From: JAGXQV01 sp964527565
GTDB lineage: Bacteria; Pseudomonadota; Gammaproteobacteria; Burkholderiales; Sulfuricellaceae
Length of the DNA: 64,000 nt
Reading direction: 5' to 3'
NCBI GenBank assembly: GCA_964527565.1
Contig: CAZGOY010000009.1
Span: 28,806-92,805, forward strand
The translations under genes and the position numbers were made by a program. The number at the start of each line of letters is the position of its first letter. Positions within the stretch are counted from its first letter, which is position 1. The notes under the pieces are model-generated. The model ran no database searches, was not told the origin of the DNA, and saw nothing but the letters and a program-made list of their open reading frames with translations. Positions 25,983-34,957 of the stretch are shown here, piece by piece.

Positions 25983-27638
25983 ATGCGTAACTGGTATAAG
26001 AGCGGGGAACCCTGGATCTGGACGACCGCTGGCGCGGTAGCGCTGTCACTGGTGGCGGTGTATGCGGTGGTGTGGCTAACCGCCGCGCGCGGTCTGACGC
26101 ACTTCTGGCCGAAACCGCTGGTCGAGACCGTGGTGAAAATGCCGGACGGCGCGCAGGGCAGGCTGATCGGCGAATTGCGCGAAAAAGAGGAAGTCTCGGT
26201 GGCGCGCCTGCGCGAGGCGGGTTTCACCATCGACAGCCAGGACAGCTTCAGCTATCGCTATCTGTTCAAGCAGGGCAACCGCGACGTATACGGCGTCGAT
26301 TTCAAATGGTTCGCCGCGCCGATGCTGGGTGAATTCACCCAGCCGCTGGACCTGATTACCATCGAGCGCCGCGAGTGGGGCAATTTCTACGGCCATCTGA
26401 AGGCGCTCAAGTCTTCCGGCAAAGTGGTTGCCGAGGGGGCGGCTGCCTGGCCGGAGCTGGAAAAGCGCCTGGCGCGCTCCAATGCCTTGTTCAACGAAGC
26501 GTTGCGCATCGAGAAATCCGACATCGGCAAGATCAATTTCGCTCTGGAACGTCTGCGCCTGAGCGAACGCAAGCTGGAGCTTCAGGGGCGCCTCGGCGAG
26601 GCGGACAAGGCCGATTTTTCGCGCCAGCGCGCAGCGCGGGAGGCGGATTTCGCCGCCTTGCAGGGGCGTCTCGAAAGCATACGGCACGAACTGGAGCAGG
26701 ACAGTATCAGCGTCGAGATCATGACCGGCGCGCTGGTGGATATTCCGATGTCCAAAGTGGCCGACGTTTACCTGCCCAATGCCATGAACCTGTGGGACAA
26801 GATCACCTTTTACGCGCACAAGTTCAGCGAGTTCGTCGCCGACGACCCGCGCGAGGCCAATACCGAAGGCGGCATCTTCCCGGCGATTTTCGGCACCGTG
26901 ATGATGGTGCTGCTGATGTCGGCGATGGTCACGCCACTGGGCATCATGGCGGCGGTGTATATGCGCGAATACGCCAGGCAGGGGCCGCTGATCCGCGTGA
27001 TCCGCATTTCGGTGAACAATCTGGCCGGTGTGCCCTCCATCGTCTACGGGGTGTTCGGCCTGGGGTTCTTCGTCTATTTCCTGGGCGGCAACATCGACCA
27101 GCTTTTCTTTCCCGAGGCGCTGCCGGCGCCGACCTTCGGCAGCCCCGGCATTCTCTGGGCCTCGCTCACCCTGGCGATACTGACCCTGCCGGTGGTGATT
27201 GTTTCCACCGAGGAAGGCCTGGCACGCGTGCCGCGTTCCGTGCGTGAAGGCAGCCTCGCGCTCGGCGCCACCAAGGCCGAGACCTTGTGGCGCACGGTTT
27301 TGCCGATGGCCAGCCCGGCGATGATGACCGGGCTGATCCTCGCCGTCGCCCGTGCGGCGGGCGAGGTGGCGCCGCTGATGCTGGTCGGCGTGGTCAAGCT
27401 GGCGCCGAGCCTGCCGCTGGACGGCAACTTTCCCTTCCTGCATCTGGAACGCAAGTTCATGCACCTCGGTTTCCACATCTACGACGTCGGCTTCCAAAGC
27501 CCCAACGTCGAGGCGGCGCGCCCGCTGGTCTATGCCACCGCCCTGTTGCTGGTGATTATCATCGTGGTGCTCAATCTGGCCGCGATCCGCATGCGCAACC
27601 GCCTGCGCGAAAGACTGCGCGGGCTGGATGGGGTGTGA
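25983..27638 (+). CDS. pstA: Phosphate ABC transporter permease PstA with long N-terminal domain
   Basis: A 551-residue permease, about 250 longer than E. coli PstA. One helix (residues 12-35) is followed by a domain of about 250 residues with a charged, probably coiled-coil part (residues 150-250: LERLRLSERKLELQGRL). The core with six helices starts near residue 295 and has the coupling loop REGSLALGATKAETLWRTVL. The extra domains in both PstC and PstA probably meet in the periplasm. Confidence 0.93.
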   Translation: MRNWYKSGEPWIWTTAGAVALSLVAVYAVVWLTAARGLTHFWPKPLVETVVKMPDGAQGRLIGELREKEEVSVARLREAGFTIDSQDSFSYRYLFKQGNRDVYGVDFKWFAAPMLGEFTQPLDLITIERREWGNFYGHLKALKSSGKVVAEGAAAWPELEKRLARSNALFNEALRIEKSDIGKINFALERLRLSERKLELQGRLGEADKADFSRQRAAREADFAALQGRLESIRHELEQDSISVEIMTGALVDIPMSKVADVYLPNAMNLWDKITFYAHKFSEFVADDPREANTEGGIFPAIFGTVMMVLLMSAMVTPLGIMAAVYMREYARQGPLIRVIRISVNNLAGVPSIVYGVFGLGFFVYFLGGNIDQLFFPEALPAPTFGSPGILWASLTLAILTLPVVIVSTEEGLARVPRSVREGSLALGATKAETLWRTVLPMASPAMMTGLILAVARAAGEVAPLMLVGVVKLAPSLPLDGNFPFLHLERKFMHLGFHIYDVGFQSPNVEAARPLVYATALLLVIIIVVLNLAAIRMRNRLRERLRGLDGV

Positions 27639-27682
27639 CCTTCCACCTGGCTGAACTTACTCTGTTTTAAGGAACGATCTCG

Positions 27683-28510
27683 ATGAACGATACCAGCAAG
27701 AAAACGCACGCCATACCACTCGGCGACCTGGGGCGCACCCCGATGGAAGCCACCAGCGACATGGTGCTGCGCGTGGAAAACCTGAACCTGTATTACGGCG
27801 ACACGCAGGCGCTGAACAACGTCAACCTGGAAATACCGCGCAACCGCGTCACCGCATTCATCGGCCCCAGCGGTTGCGGAAAATCGACCCTGTTGCGCTG
27901 TTTCAACCGGATGAACGACCTGGTGGACATCTGCAAGATTGATGGCCGTATCCTGCTGGACGGCAAGAATATCTTTGACCGTGACGTCAACGTGGCCCTG
28001 CTGCGGCGGCGCATCGGCATGGTGTTTCAGAAGCCCAACCCGTTTCCCAAGTCGATTTACGAAAATGTCGCCTACGGCTTGCGCATCATGGGCGTCAACG
28101 ACAAGGCCACTCTCGACGAGGCCGTGGAAAGGGCCTTGTGCGGCGCGGCCCTGTGGGACGAGGTCAAGGATCGCTTGCAGGAGAGCGGCATGAGTCTTTC
28201 AGGCGGCCAGCAGCAACGGCTGGTGATTGCCCGCGCCGTCGCCCTGCAACCCGAGGTGTTGCTGCTCGACGAACCGGCTTCCGCGCTGGACCCCATCGCC
28301 ACCTCGAAAATCGAGCAACTGGTTTACGACCTGAAAGGCAGCTACACCATCATCATCGTCACCCACAACATGCAGCAGGCGGCGCGCGTGTCCGACTACA
28401 CCGCGTTCATGTACATGGGCGACCTGATCGAATTCGGCGACACCGACACGCTGTTCGTCACCCCGAAGGAAGCCCGCACCTCGGATTACATTACCGGACG
28501 CTTCGGCTAG
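27683..28510 (+). CDS. pstB: Phosphate ABC transporter ATP-binding protein PstB
   Basis: A 275-residue ATPase with Walker A GPSGCGKST, signature LSGGQQQRLVIARA, Walker B VLLLDEPASALDP and the switch His in IIIVTHNMQQAARV. TTAAGGAACG lies before the start. It closes the pst operon. No phoU follows, unlike in many pst operons; a weak GC hairpin at about 28516-28540 follows the stop. Confidence 0.97.
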   Translation: MNDTSKKTHAIPLGDLGRTPMEATSDMVLRVENLNLYYGDTQALNNVNLEIPRNRVTAFIGPSGCGKSTLLRCFNRMNDLVDICKIDGRILLDGKNIFDRDVNVALLRRRIGMVFQKPNPFPKSIYENVAYGLRIMGVNDKATLDEAVERALCGAALWDEVKDRLQESGMSLSGGQQQRLVIARAVALQPEVLLLDEPASALDPIATSKIEQLVYDLKGSYTIIIVTHNMQQAARVSDYTAFMYMGDLIEFGDTDTLFVTPKEARTSDYITGRFG

Positions 28511-28620
28511 GTTGACCGCCCCCTTCCCGAAGAGAGGGGGCCTTGTTTCTTCCTGCTTGGAAAGGCGGATGGCGCATGCGAGAATCCGCCTGTCATGAAT
28601 TGTCCGGGAGAAACTCCGCC

Positions 28621-28806
28621 ATGCCTTACGTCAACATCCGCATCGCCGGCGAACTGACGCGCGAACAGAAAAAGCAGATCGCCGAAGAAGTCACCGATAC
28701 GCTGGAACGCATCGCCCACAAGCCGAAATCCTATTGCGTGATTGCCTTCGACGAATCGCCCTTCGAGAATTGGGCCTTCGGCGGAAAACTGCTCGACGAA
28801 GCGTGA
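28621..28806 (+). CDS. 4-oxalocrotonate tautomerase family protein
   Basis: A 61-residue protein beginning MPYVNIRIAGELTREQKKQI. The catalytic base Pro1 becomes N-terminal when Met is removed. The family forms small oligomers that tautomerise enols; the true substrate is unknown. The C-terminal FENWAFGGKLLDEA is typical. Its last codons overlap the start of uvrC (GTGA), so the two are translationally coupled, an odd pairing. Confidence 0.9.
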   Translation: MPYVNIRIAGELTREQKKQIAEEVTDTLERIAHKPKSYCVIAFDESPFENWAFGGKLLDEA

Positions 28807-30614
28807 GTTTCAACCACAAGCCGGTGCTCGCTTCCCTGCCGCACCTGCCCGGCGTCTATCGCATGGTCAGCGCGGCGGACGAGGTGATCTACGTCGGCAA
28901 GGCGCGCGACTTGAGGAAGCGCGTGGCCTCGTATTTCCGCAAGAGCGGCCTGATGCCGCGCACGGCGGTGATGGTGGCGCAGATCGCGCGCGTCGAAACC
29001 ACCGTCACGCGCACCGAGGGCGAGGCGCTGCTGCTGGAAAACAACCTCATCAAGGCCCTGTCGCCGCGCTACAACGTGCTGTTCCGCGACGATAAATCCT
29101 ATCCTTACGTGATGCTCACCGGCCACCGTTTTCCGCGCCTGGGCTTTCATCGCGGCGCCCTCGACAAGAAGCACCAGTATTTCGGCCCCTTTCCCGCCGC
29201 CGCCTCGGTGCGCGAGAGCATCCAACTGTTGCAGAAGGTCTTCCACCTGCGCACCTGCGAGGATAGCGTGTACGCCAACCGCACCCGCCCCTGCCTGCTG
29301 CACCAGATCAAGCGCTGCACCGCGCCCTGCGTGGGGCTGATCGACGAGGAAAGCTATCGCCGCGACGTGACGCGGGCGGCGCTGTTTCTCGACGGCAGGC
29401 AACAGCAGGTGTTGCAGGAACTGGGCGAAACCATGCACGCCGAGGCCGAGGCGCTCCATTTCGAACGCGCGGCGGCGCTACGCGACCAGATTTCCGCCCT
29501 GCGCAAGGTGCAGGAAAAGCAGTTCGTCAGCTCGGAATATGGCGCCGACGCCGACGTGGTGGCGTGCGTCGAGGCGGGCGGCATCCTGTGCGTGAACCTG
29601 GTGATGGTGCGCGGCGGGCGCCACCTGGGCGACAAGAGTTTCTTCCCGAAAAACGCCGAAGGCTGCGACCCGCAAACCGCGCTGGAAGCCTTTCTGACCC
29701 AGCATTACCTGAATCGCCCGGTGCCGCCGCAAATCGTGGTGGGCGAAATGCTGCCTGTGGAAACGCGGGAAATCCTCGAAACCCTGTTGAGCGAACAGGC
29801 GCAGCGCCGCGTGCAGATCAACGCCCATCCCGCCGGCGAGCGCCGCGTGTGGCTGCGCATGGCGGGAGAGAACGCGCGCATCGCCGCACAACAGCGCCTC
29901 GGCCAGCAGTCTACCCAGGCGGCGCGCCTGGCGGCCCTGCAAGAAGCGCTGGGGCTGCCGGAGGGCGTGCAACGTATCGAATGTTTCGACATCAGCCATA
30001 CCCTCGGCGAGGCGACGGTGGCTTCCTGCGTGGTCTACGACCAGCTCGCCATGCAGAACGGCGAATACCGCCGCTACAACATCAGCGGCATCACGCCGGG
30101 CGACGACTACGCGGCGATGCGCGACGCGCTCTCGCGGCGCTACGGCAAGATCGCCGCCGGCGAGGGCAAGATGCCCGACCTGGTGCTGATCGACGGCGGC
30201 AAGGGGCAACTCGGCGTGGCCGTCGAGGTGATGGCGGAAACCGGCCTCAACGACATCGCCCTGATCGGCGTGGCGAAAGGCGAGGAACGCAAGCCGGGGC
30301 TGGAACAGTTGATTTTTCCGGGGGGCGAAAAGGCAGTACAATTGCCCAAGGACCACCCCGGCCTGCATCTGATCCAGCAAATCCGCGACGAAGCGCACCG
30401 TTTCGCGATTAGCGGACACCGGGCGCGACGCGGTAAGGCGCGCACCCATTCGACGCTGGAAGACGTGCGCGGGGTGGGCGCGAAACGCCGCCAGAAGCTG
30501 CTGGCCCGCTTCGGCGGGCTGAAGGGCGTGCTGGCTGCCAGCGCCGACGAACTGGCGCAGGTCGAGGGCATCAGCCAGGCGCTGGCGCAACATATCTATC
30601 AGGAACTGCACTAA
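28803..30614 (+). CDS. uvrC: UvrABC excinuclease subunit C
   Basis: A 603-residue nuclease that makes the two incisions in nucleotide excision repair. It starts at the GTG overlapping the tautomerase stop. Domains: GIY-YIG nuclease (GVYRMVSAADEVIYVGKARDL, residues 14-90), Cys-containing linker, UVR motif near 205-240, RNase-H-like 5' nuclease (IECFDISHTLGEATVASCVV) and two helix-hairpin-helix motifs at the C-terminus. Confidence 0.96.
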   Translation: MSFNHKPVLASLPHLPGVYRMVSAADEVIYVGKARDLRKRVASYFRKSGLMPRTAVMVAQIARVETTVTRTEGEALLLENNLIKALSPRYNVLFRDDKSYPYVMLTGHRFPRLGFHRGALDKKHQYFGPFPAAASVRESIQLLQKVFHLRTCEDSVYANRTRPCLLHQIKRCTAPCVGLIDEESYRRDVTRAALFLDGRQQQVLQELGETMHAEAEALHFERAAALRDQISALRKVQEKQFVSSEYGADADVVACVEAGGILCVNLVMVRGGRHLGDKSFFPKNAEGCDPQTALEAFLTQHYLNRPVPPQIVVGEMLPVETREILETLLSEQAQRRVQINAHPAGERRVWLRMAGENARIAAQQRLGQQSTQAARLAALQEALGLPEGVQRIECFDISHTLGEATVASCVVYDQLAMQNGEYRRYNISGITPGDDYAAMRDALSRRYGKIAAGEGKMPDLVLIDGGKGQLGVAVEVMAETGLNDIALIGVAKGEERKPGLEQLIFPGGEKAVQLPKDHPGLHLIQQIRDEAHRFAISGHRARRGKARTHSTLEDVRGVGAKRRQKLLARFGGLKGVLAASADELAQVEGISQALAQHIYQELH

Positions 30615-30622
30615 AAAGGCAC

Positions 30623-31183
30623 ATGCCGCTCAATATTCCCAATCTGCTCACTTGGCTGCGCATCTGGCTGATCCCGGTATTCGTCGCGGTCTATTACCTG
30701 CCGCCGGGCTGGCTGCACCCGCACTGGGTCAATTTTACCGCCACCGCCATTTTCGGCGTGGCGGCGGCCACCGACTGGCTGGACGGCTACCTGGCGCGCG
30801 CGCTCAACCAGACCTCGGCCTTCGGCGCCTTTCTCGACCCGGTGGCCGACAAGCTGATGGTGGCGGCCGCACTCATCCTGCTGGTGCAACTGGGGCGGGT
30901 GGACGCAGTCATCGCGCTGATCATCGTCGGGCGCGAAATCACCATCTCCGCCCTGCGCGAATGGATGGCCGGTCTCGGCAAGGCCAAGAGCGTGGCGGTA
31001 TCCTTCGTCGGCAAGCTCAAGACCACCGCGCAGATGACCGCCATCCTGCTGCTGCTCTACCACGACCCGCTACTGAAAGTGATTGACGCGCACTGGTGGG
31101 GAACCTGGCTGATCTACATCGCCGCCGTGCTCACCCTGTGGTCAATGGGTTACTACCTGAAAAAAGCGTTTGCGAAGAACTGA
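30623..31183 (+). CDS. pgsA: CDP-diacylglycerol-glycerol-3-phosphate 3-phosphatidyltransferase
   Basis: A 186-residue membrane enzyme of phosphatidylglycerol synthesis. The CDP-alcohol phosphotransferase motif is complete: DWLDGYLARALNQ, then GAFLDPVADK. It begins MPLNIPNLLTWLRI, as usual, and has about five membrane helices. The uvrC-pgsA order is common in proteobacteria; the start lies eight bases after uvrC. Confidence 0.95.
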   Translation: MPLNIPNLLTWLRIWLIPVFVAVYYLPPGWLHPHWVNFTATAIFGVAAATDWLDGYLARALNQTSAFGAFLDPVADKLMVAAALILLVQLGRVDAVIALIIVGREITISALREWMAGLGKAKSVAVSFVGKLKTTAQMTAILLLLYHDPLLKVIDAHWWGTWLIYIAAVLTLWSMGYYLKKAFAKN

Positions 31184-31229
31184 AAACGCGCATTGCTAAA
31201 GGGCTCGCCGGGAATACGAAAGCACTATT

Positions 31230-31347
31230 GACAGCGCGCAATCCCCGAAGGGTATAACGCCGGACGTTTGGGGAGGCCGCAAGGCCGGAGATGACCCGCA
31301 GAGGTTATGCGGTTCCGGTGCAATGCGCTGCGCTGCGCGGATTGCAC
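31230..31347. repeat. Intergenic palindromic repeats
   Basis: GCGCAATCCCCGAAGGG at about 31236-31252 recurs at 35716-35735. A second hairpin has GTGCAAT (31318-31324) and ATTGCAC (31341-31347) as arms. These resemble the GTGCAAT/ATTGCAC-type short repeats seen at 34202 and 35017. No gene is seen between pgsA and 31375. Confidence 0.55.
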
Positions 31348-31374
31348 CCTACGATTGCTAAAAGGAGAATTAGC

Positions 31375-32238
31375 ATGAGACACCCGTGGATCAAGGCAGC
31401 ATTTTTTGCCGTTGCACTTTTGGGCGGCGTGCCGTGCCAGGCGCAGGAAAAAGCCCATCAGGAGAAGCCCTACACCTTCGGCGTGCTGTCGCAGCGTAGC
31501 GCCGTGCTGACGGCGCAATACTGGAACCCCATCCTCGACTACCTGTCGCGCAAGAGCGGTGCCGCCCTGCAACTGAAGATCGCTCGCACCGCGCCGGAAT
31601 CCAATGCCGCCATCGCCGCCGGGGAATACGATTTCGTCTATTCCAACACCATCTTCCTGCCCGCGACTTCCGCACCCGGCTACCAGGTCATCCTGCGTCC
31701 GCAATCGGCCGCCATTTCCGCGCAGATCGTCACGCTGGAATCCTCGCCGGTGAAAACCCTGGCGGATCTCGAAGGCAAGGTGGTGGGCTTCCCCTCCAAG
31801 GCCGCCTTCGTCGGCTATGCCGTGCCCATGGATCATCTGCTGCGCCGGAATATCGCCGTGACGCCGGTATTCGGCGGCAACCAGGAGGGCATCATGGGGC
31901 AGCTCAAGGTGGGCAAGGTGCTTGCCGCCGGCGTCAACAGCCAGGTGATGCGTGGCTTCGCGGCGCGGGAAAACCTGTCCTACCGGGTGTTGTGGGAGTC
32001 GCAGTCCTATCACAACCTGCCGGTTTCCGTGCATCCGCGCGTGCCGGGCGCCGTCGCCGAGTCCGTGCGCCAGGCCTTCGCCGGAATGGACAAGGATGCC
32101 GAAGGCGCGCGCGTGCTGGAAGCCAGCGCCGCAATCATCCAGCAGAAACCGCCTTTCGGCTTCCTGTCGGCCACGCCCAAGGACTACCAGAACTACACCG
32201 ACTTTTACCGTGCCACGGTGGTCAAGGACATCGAGTAA
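31375..32238 (+). CDS. PhnD-like phosphate/phosphite/phosphonate substrate-binding protein
   Basis: A 287-residue periplasmic binding protein. AAGGAG precedes the start and the signal peptide ends in VPCQAQ. Typical PhnD-family pieces are the SAVLTAQYWNPILDYLS opening, a segment with YDFVYSNTIF, and LADLEGKVVGFPSKAAFVGY. No permease or ATPase genes lie nearby. A histidine kinase starts six bases after it, so the protein may act as a ligand sensor for that kinase rather than in transport. The ligand is unknown. Confidence 0.88.
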   Translation: MRHPWIKAAFFAVALLGGVPCQAQEKAHQEKPYTFGVLSQRSAVLTAQYWNPILDYLSRKSGAALQLKIARTAPESNAAIAAGEYDFVYSNTIFLPATSAPGYQVILRPQSAAISAQIVTLESSPVKTLADLEGKVVGFPSKAAFVGYAVPMDHLLRRNIAVTPVFGGNQEGIMGQLKVGKVLAAGVNSQVMRGFAARENLSYRVLWESQSYHNLPVSVHPRVPGAVAESVRQAFAGMDKDAEGARVLEASAAIIQQKPPFGFLSATPKDYQNYTDFYRATVVKDIE

Positions 32239-32244
32239 TCCACG

Positions 32245-33777
32245 ATGATCGTCAGCAGAATCTGGGATCGTCTCCCCTTCGCCGGGCGCCTGCTGTTCAC
32301 CGCCAGCGCCGCGCTGCTGGTCGCCGGGCTGGTGATGCTTTACACCTCGGTGCGCTGGGACGTGCGCGAGGCGGAGGCCGACCTGCGCGACCAGCTTCAG
32401 GCGGAACTCCAGACCCTGCCCCCTGCGCTGGCGGAAACGCTGGTGATCGGCGATTTTTCCACCTTGCAGCAGATGCTGGACAATCAGGTGCTGCGCAAGA
32501 ATATCTTGCGCATCCGCTATCTGGAAGCCAGCGGCACGCTGGTGGAAAGCCGCGACACACCGGTTCGGGCAATGGCGCCAGCCTGGTTCGCGCGCTGGTT
32601 CGGCTTTGCCGAAATCGGCGGCACTGCCGCAGCGAATTTCGGCGGGCGCCATTACGGGGCCATCGAAATCACCCTTTCCGCGCAGGAGGCGATCAACCGC
32701 GCCTGGCAGCGCTTGGTCCAGCATCTGTCGATTCTGCTGCTGGCCATCGGCCTGGATTTTCTCGGCATCTGGCTGGTGTTGCGCTCGGGACTGAAACCCC
32801 TGCATGACCTGAGCGAAGCCAGCAAGGCGCTGGGCGGCGGCGACCTCGACGTGCGCGTCGCGTTGTCCGGTGCGCCGGAATTGCGCGCCACCGCCCGCGC
32901 CTTCAATGAAATGGCTTATCGCATCAATACCCTGGTGGGCGTGTTGCAGGAGCGGGAAAAGCAGCTCAAGCAGGCGCTGGAAGAAGAGCGCGAAGCGCAT
33001 GAGGAACTGGCGCTGCTCAACGAGACGCTGGAGCAGCGCGTGCGGGAAGAGTCTGCCAGGGGCCGCGAGAAGGATCACCTGCTGATCCAGCAATCGCGTC
33101 TGGCGGCAATGGGCGAGATGATCGGCAACATCGCCCACCAGTGGCGCCAGCCCTTGAACACGCTGGGGCTGATTCTGGCCAATATCAAGGACGCCCACGA
33201 TTTCGGCGACCTGACGCGAGATTACATGAACGAGGCGACCGGCAAGGGCAACCAGATCATCCAGAAGATGTCCACAACCATCGACGATTTCCGCAATTTT
33301 TTCCGTCCCAACCGCGAAAAGCAGGTGTTTAACCTCAATCAGGCGGTGCGCGAAGCGCTCTCCATGGTCGAGGCGAGTTTCCGCAACCACCAGATCGCAG
33401 TGGACTGGCAGGAAAGTGGGGAGGAGGTTTTCACCTACGGTTTTCCCAACGAGTATTCGCAGGTGCTGCTCAATCTGCTGGGCAACGCGCGCGAGGCCAT
33501 CCTGCAACGGCAGATGGCGGACGGCAGCGTGACGCTACGGCTGGCGCGGGCTGACGGTCATGCCGTGCTGACCGTGCGCGACAATGGCGGCGGCGTTCCA
33601 GAGGAAGTATTGCCCAAGATATTCGACCCCTACTTCACCACCAAGGAAAAGGGCACCGGCATCGGCCTGTACATGTCCAAGATGATCGTCGAGGGCAATA
33701 TGGATGGCAGCATCGGAGCGCGTAACGTCGAAAACGGGGCGGAGTTTTCCATCGTCACGCAGCTGGCAGAACCCTGA
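32245..33777 (+). CDS. Sensor histidine kinase
   Basis: A 510-residue membrane kinase. Helix 1 at residues 15-36, a periplasmic sensor of about 120 residues, helix 2 near 155-178, HAMP (180-232), a coiled coil (235-280), then the kinase. The phospho-acceptor is His298 in IGNIAHQWRQPLN. The ATP-binding boxes are NLLGNAREAI, VRDNGGGVPEE, FDPYFTTK and GTGIGLYMSK. No response regulator is next to it. The PhnD-like gene upstream is probably its input partner. Confidence 0.92.
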   Translation: MIVSRIWDRLPFAGRLLFTASAALLVAGLVMLYTSVRWDVREAEADLRDQLQAELQTLPPALAETLVIGDFSTLQQMLDNQVLRKNILRIRYLEASGTLVESRDTPVRAMAPAWFARWFGFAEIGGTAAANFGGRHYGAIEITLSAQEAINRAWQRLVQHLSILLLAIGLDFLGIWLVLRSGLKPLHDLSEASKALGGGDLDVRVALSGAPELRATARAFNEMAYRINTLVGVLQEREKQLKQALEEEREAHEELALLNETLEQRVREESARGREKDHLLIQQSRLAAMGEMIGNIAHQWRQPLNTLGLILANIKDAHDFGDLTRDYMNEATGKGNQIIQKMSTTIDDFRNFFRPNREKQVFNLNQAVREALSMVEASFRNHQIAVDWQESGEEVFTYGFPNEYSQVLLNLLGNAREAILQRQMADGSVTLRLARADGHAVLTVRDNGGGVPEEVLPKIFDPYFTTKEKGTGIGLYMSKMIVEGNMDGSIGARNVENGAEFSIVTQLAEP

Positions 33778-33779
33778 CC

Positions 33780-34163
33780 ATGCCGCGCCGCCTGCTGCTG
33801 GCGGTGCTTCTCGCCATCGCCCTCCCGGCGGCGGCCCAGGGGCGGGTGACGGCGAAAATCCTGTTGCAGGAATCCCCGCTGGCCGGTTTCCAGTTTCACG
33901 AGGGCAAGCGCCTGTGGCCGGAATTGCGCGTCGGCGATGCGCTGGAGTTGAAGCGCGAGGCCGATAATGCCCACGATGGCCGCGCGGTACGCGTGGAATG
34001 GCGCGGCCATTTTCTCGGCTACGTGCCGCGCGCCGACAACCAAGCCGTCGCCCGCCTGCTCGACCAGGGCACGCCCCTGGAAGCGCGCATCGTGCGCCTG
34101 CGCGAAAGCCGCAACCCCTGGCAACGGGTGCTGTTCGAGGTCTATGTGGGCGACGCGCGCTAG
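33780..34163 (+). CDS. HIRAN-domain secreted protein
   Basis: A 127-residue protein with a signal peptide (MPRRLLLAVLLAIALPAAAQG) and a HIRAN domain (SPLAGFQFHEGKRLWPELRVGDALELKREADNAHDGRAVRVEW, given here only for its family phrase around residues 32-70). HIRAN domains in helicases bind DNA ends; a periplasmic single-domain form has no known role. It starts two bases after the kinase stop, so it belongs to that operon. Confidence 0.8.
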   Translation: MPRRLLLAVLLAIALPAAAQGRVTAKILLQESPLAGFQFHEGKRLWPELRVGDALELKREADNAHDGRAVRVEWRGHFLGYVPRADNQAVARLLDQGTPLEARIVRLRESRNPWQRVLFEVYVGDAR

Positions 34164-34201
34164 CAGCCTGTCACGCTAAATTTACGTGACGCAGAACATC
34201 C

Positions 34202-34229
34202 GGCGCAATGCCCGTTGGTTATTGCGCCC
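34202..34229. repeat. Short palindromic repeat, copy 1
   Basis: Twenty-eight bases that match 35017-35044 at 25 positions; both have GGCGCAATG at one end and TTATTGC near the other. The arms GGCGCAAT and ATTGCGCC are complementary. Confidence 0.6.
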
Positions 34230-34329
34230 TTCGCAGCTACACTGACGCGAATTGACCTGTGCTCGGTCGCATTGTGCTGACTGAATTACGGGTCAAATTT
34301 GGTGAATTCACGCGACAGGAGCAGGAGAA

Positions 34330-34551
34330 ATGAGTTATCAGGACAGGATTACCATCGAGGCGGGAAAACGGGGCGGCAAGCCGTGCGTCCGCGGTTTGCG
34401 CATCACCGTCTACGATGTGCTGGAAATGCTCGCCGGCAACATGTCCGTCGAGGAAATTATTACGGATTTCCCGGAAATCGAAGCCGCCGATGTTCAGGCT
34501 TGCCTCGCGTTCGCCGCCGACCGCGAGCGCAGGTTGCTGGCGGTGCACTGA
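34330..34551 (+). CDS. DUF433 antitoxin, second copy
   Basis: A 73-residue antitoxin with the family core RITIEAGKRGGKPCVRGLRI. CAGGAG lies before the start. The stop TGA shares its A with the ATG of the toxin gene, so translation is coupled. It is clearly diverged from the DUF433 gene at 14546, with the same layout, which argues for separate arrival rather than recent duplication. Confidence 0.9.
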   Translation: MSYQDRITIEAGKRGGKPCVRGLRITVYDVLEMLAGNMSVEEIITDFPEIEAADVQACLAFAADRERRLLAVH

Positions 34552-34883
34552 TGAAACTCCTGCTTGACGAGAATTTGTCGCGCCGCTTGGTACCGTTTCT
34601 TCAATCCGCCTATCCGGGCAGCACCCAGGTTGTCCTTGCCGGGCTTGAACGGGCGGATGACCGGACTGTTTGGCGCTATGCGCGGGAGCACGATTTCGTC
34701 ATTGTTACCAAGGATGCCGATTACTACGACCTGAGCCTGCTGTTGGGTGCACCGCCTTTCGTGATCTGGCTTCAAACGGGTAATGCAGATAAGGCGCTGG
34801 TGTTAAGCCGGTTGCTTGAGAGCCCTCAGGACATTGAAGTTGCCTTTGCCAATGGGTTGGCCTGTGTGGAGCTATTCGCCTGA
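34551..34883 (+). CDS. DUF5615 PIN-like toxin, second copy
   Basis: A 110-residue toxin. It starts MKLLLDENLSRRLVPFL and has TVWRYAREHDFVIVTKDADY, the same motifs as the gene at 14798. The last codon is next to a broken hicA fragment on the other strand, which suggests rearrangement at the 3' side, but the protein looks full length. Confidence 0.88.
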   Translation: MKLLLDENLSRRLVPFLQSAYPGSTQVVLAGLERADDRTVWRYAREHDFVIVTKDADYYDLSLLLGAPPFVIWLQTGNADKALVLSRLLESPQDIEVAFANGLACVELFA

Positions 34884-34957
34884 AACTTACCTTTGACGCG
34901 GAGCGGCACAACCCCTGCTTTTTTCAAGGCCAACAACAGCTCCTTGCCAGTTAAGCT
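34883..34957 (-). pseudogene. hicA 5' fragment
   Basis: On the minus strand this stretch reads SLTGKELLLALKKAG then PLRVKGKF, the usual opening of HicA toxins up to the point where the catalytic SHH should come. The catalytic His and the rest are missing, and the frame upstream is repeat sequence. A complete hicA lies 290 bases away at 35246-35440. Confidence 0.55.

Noticed and set aside
31225..33507. A 760-codon open frame on the minus strand
   Set aside because: Antisense to the PhnD-like and kinase genes, both with clear motifs and ribosome sites.
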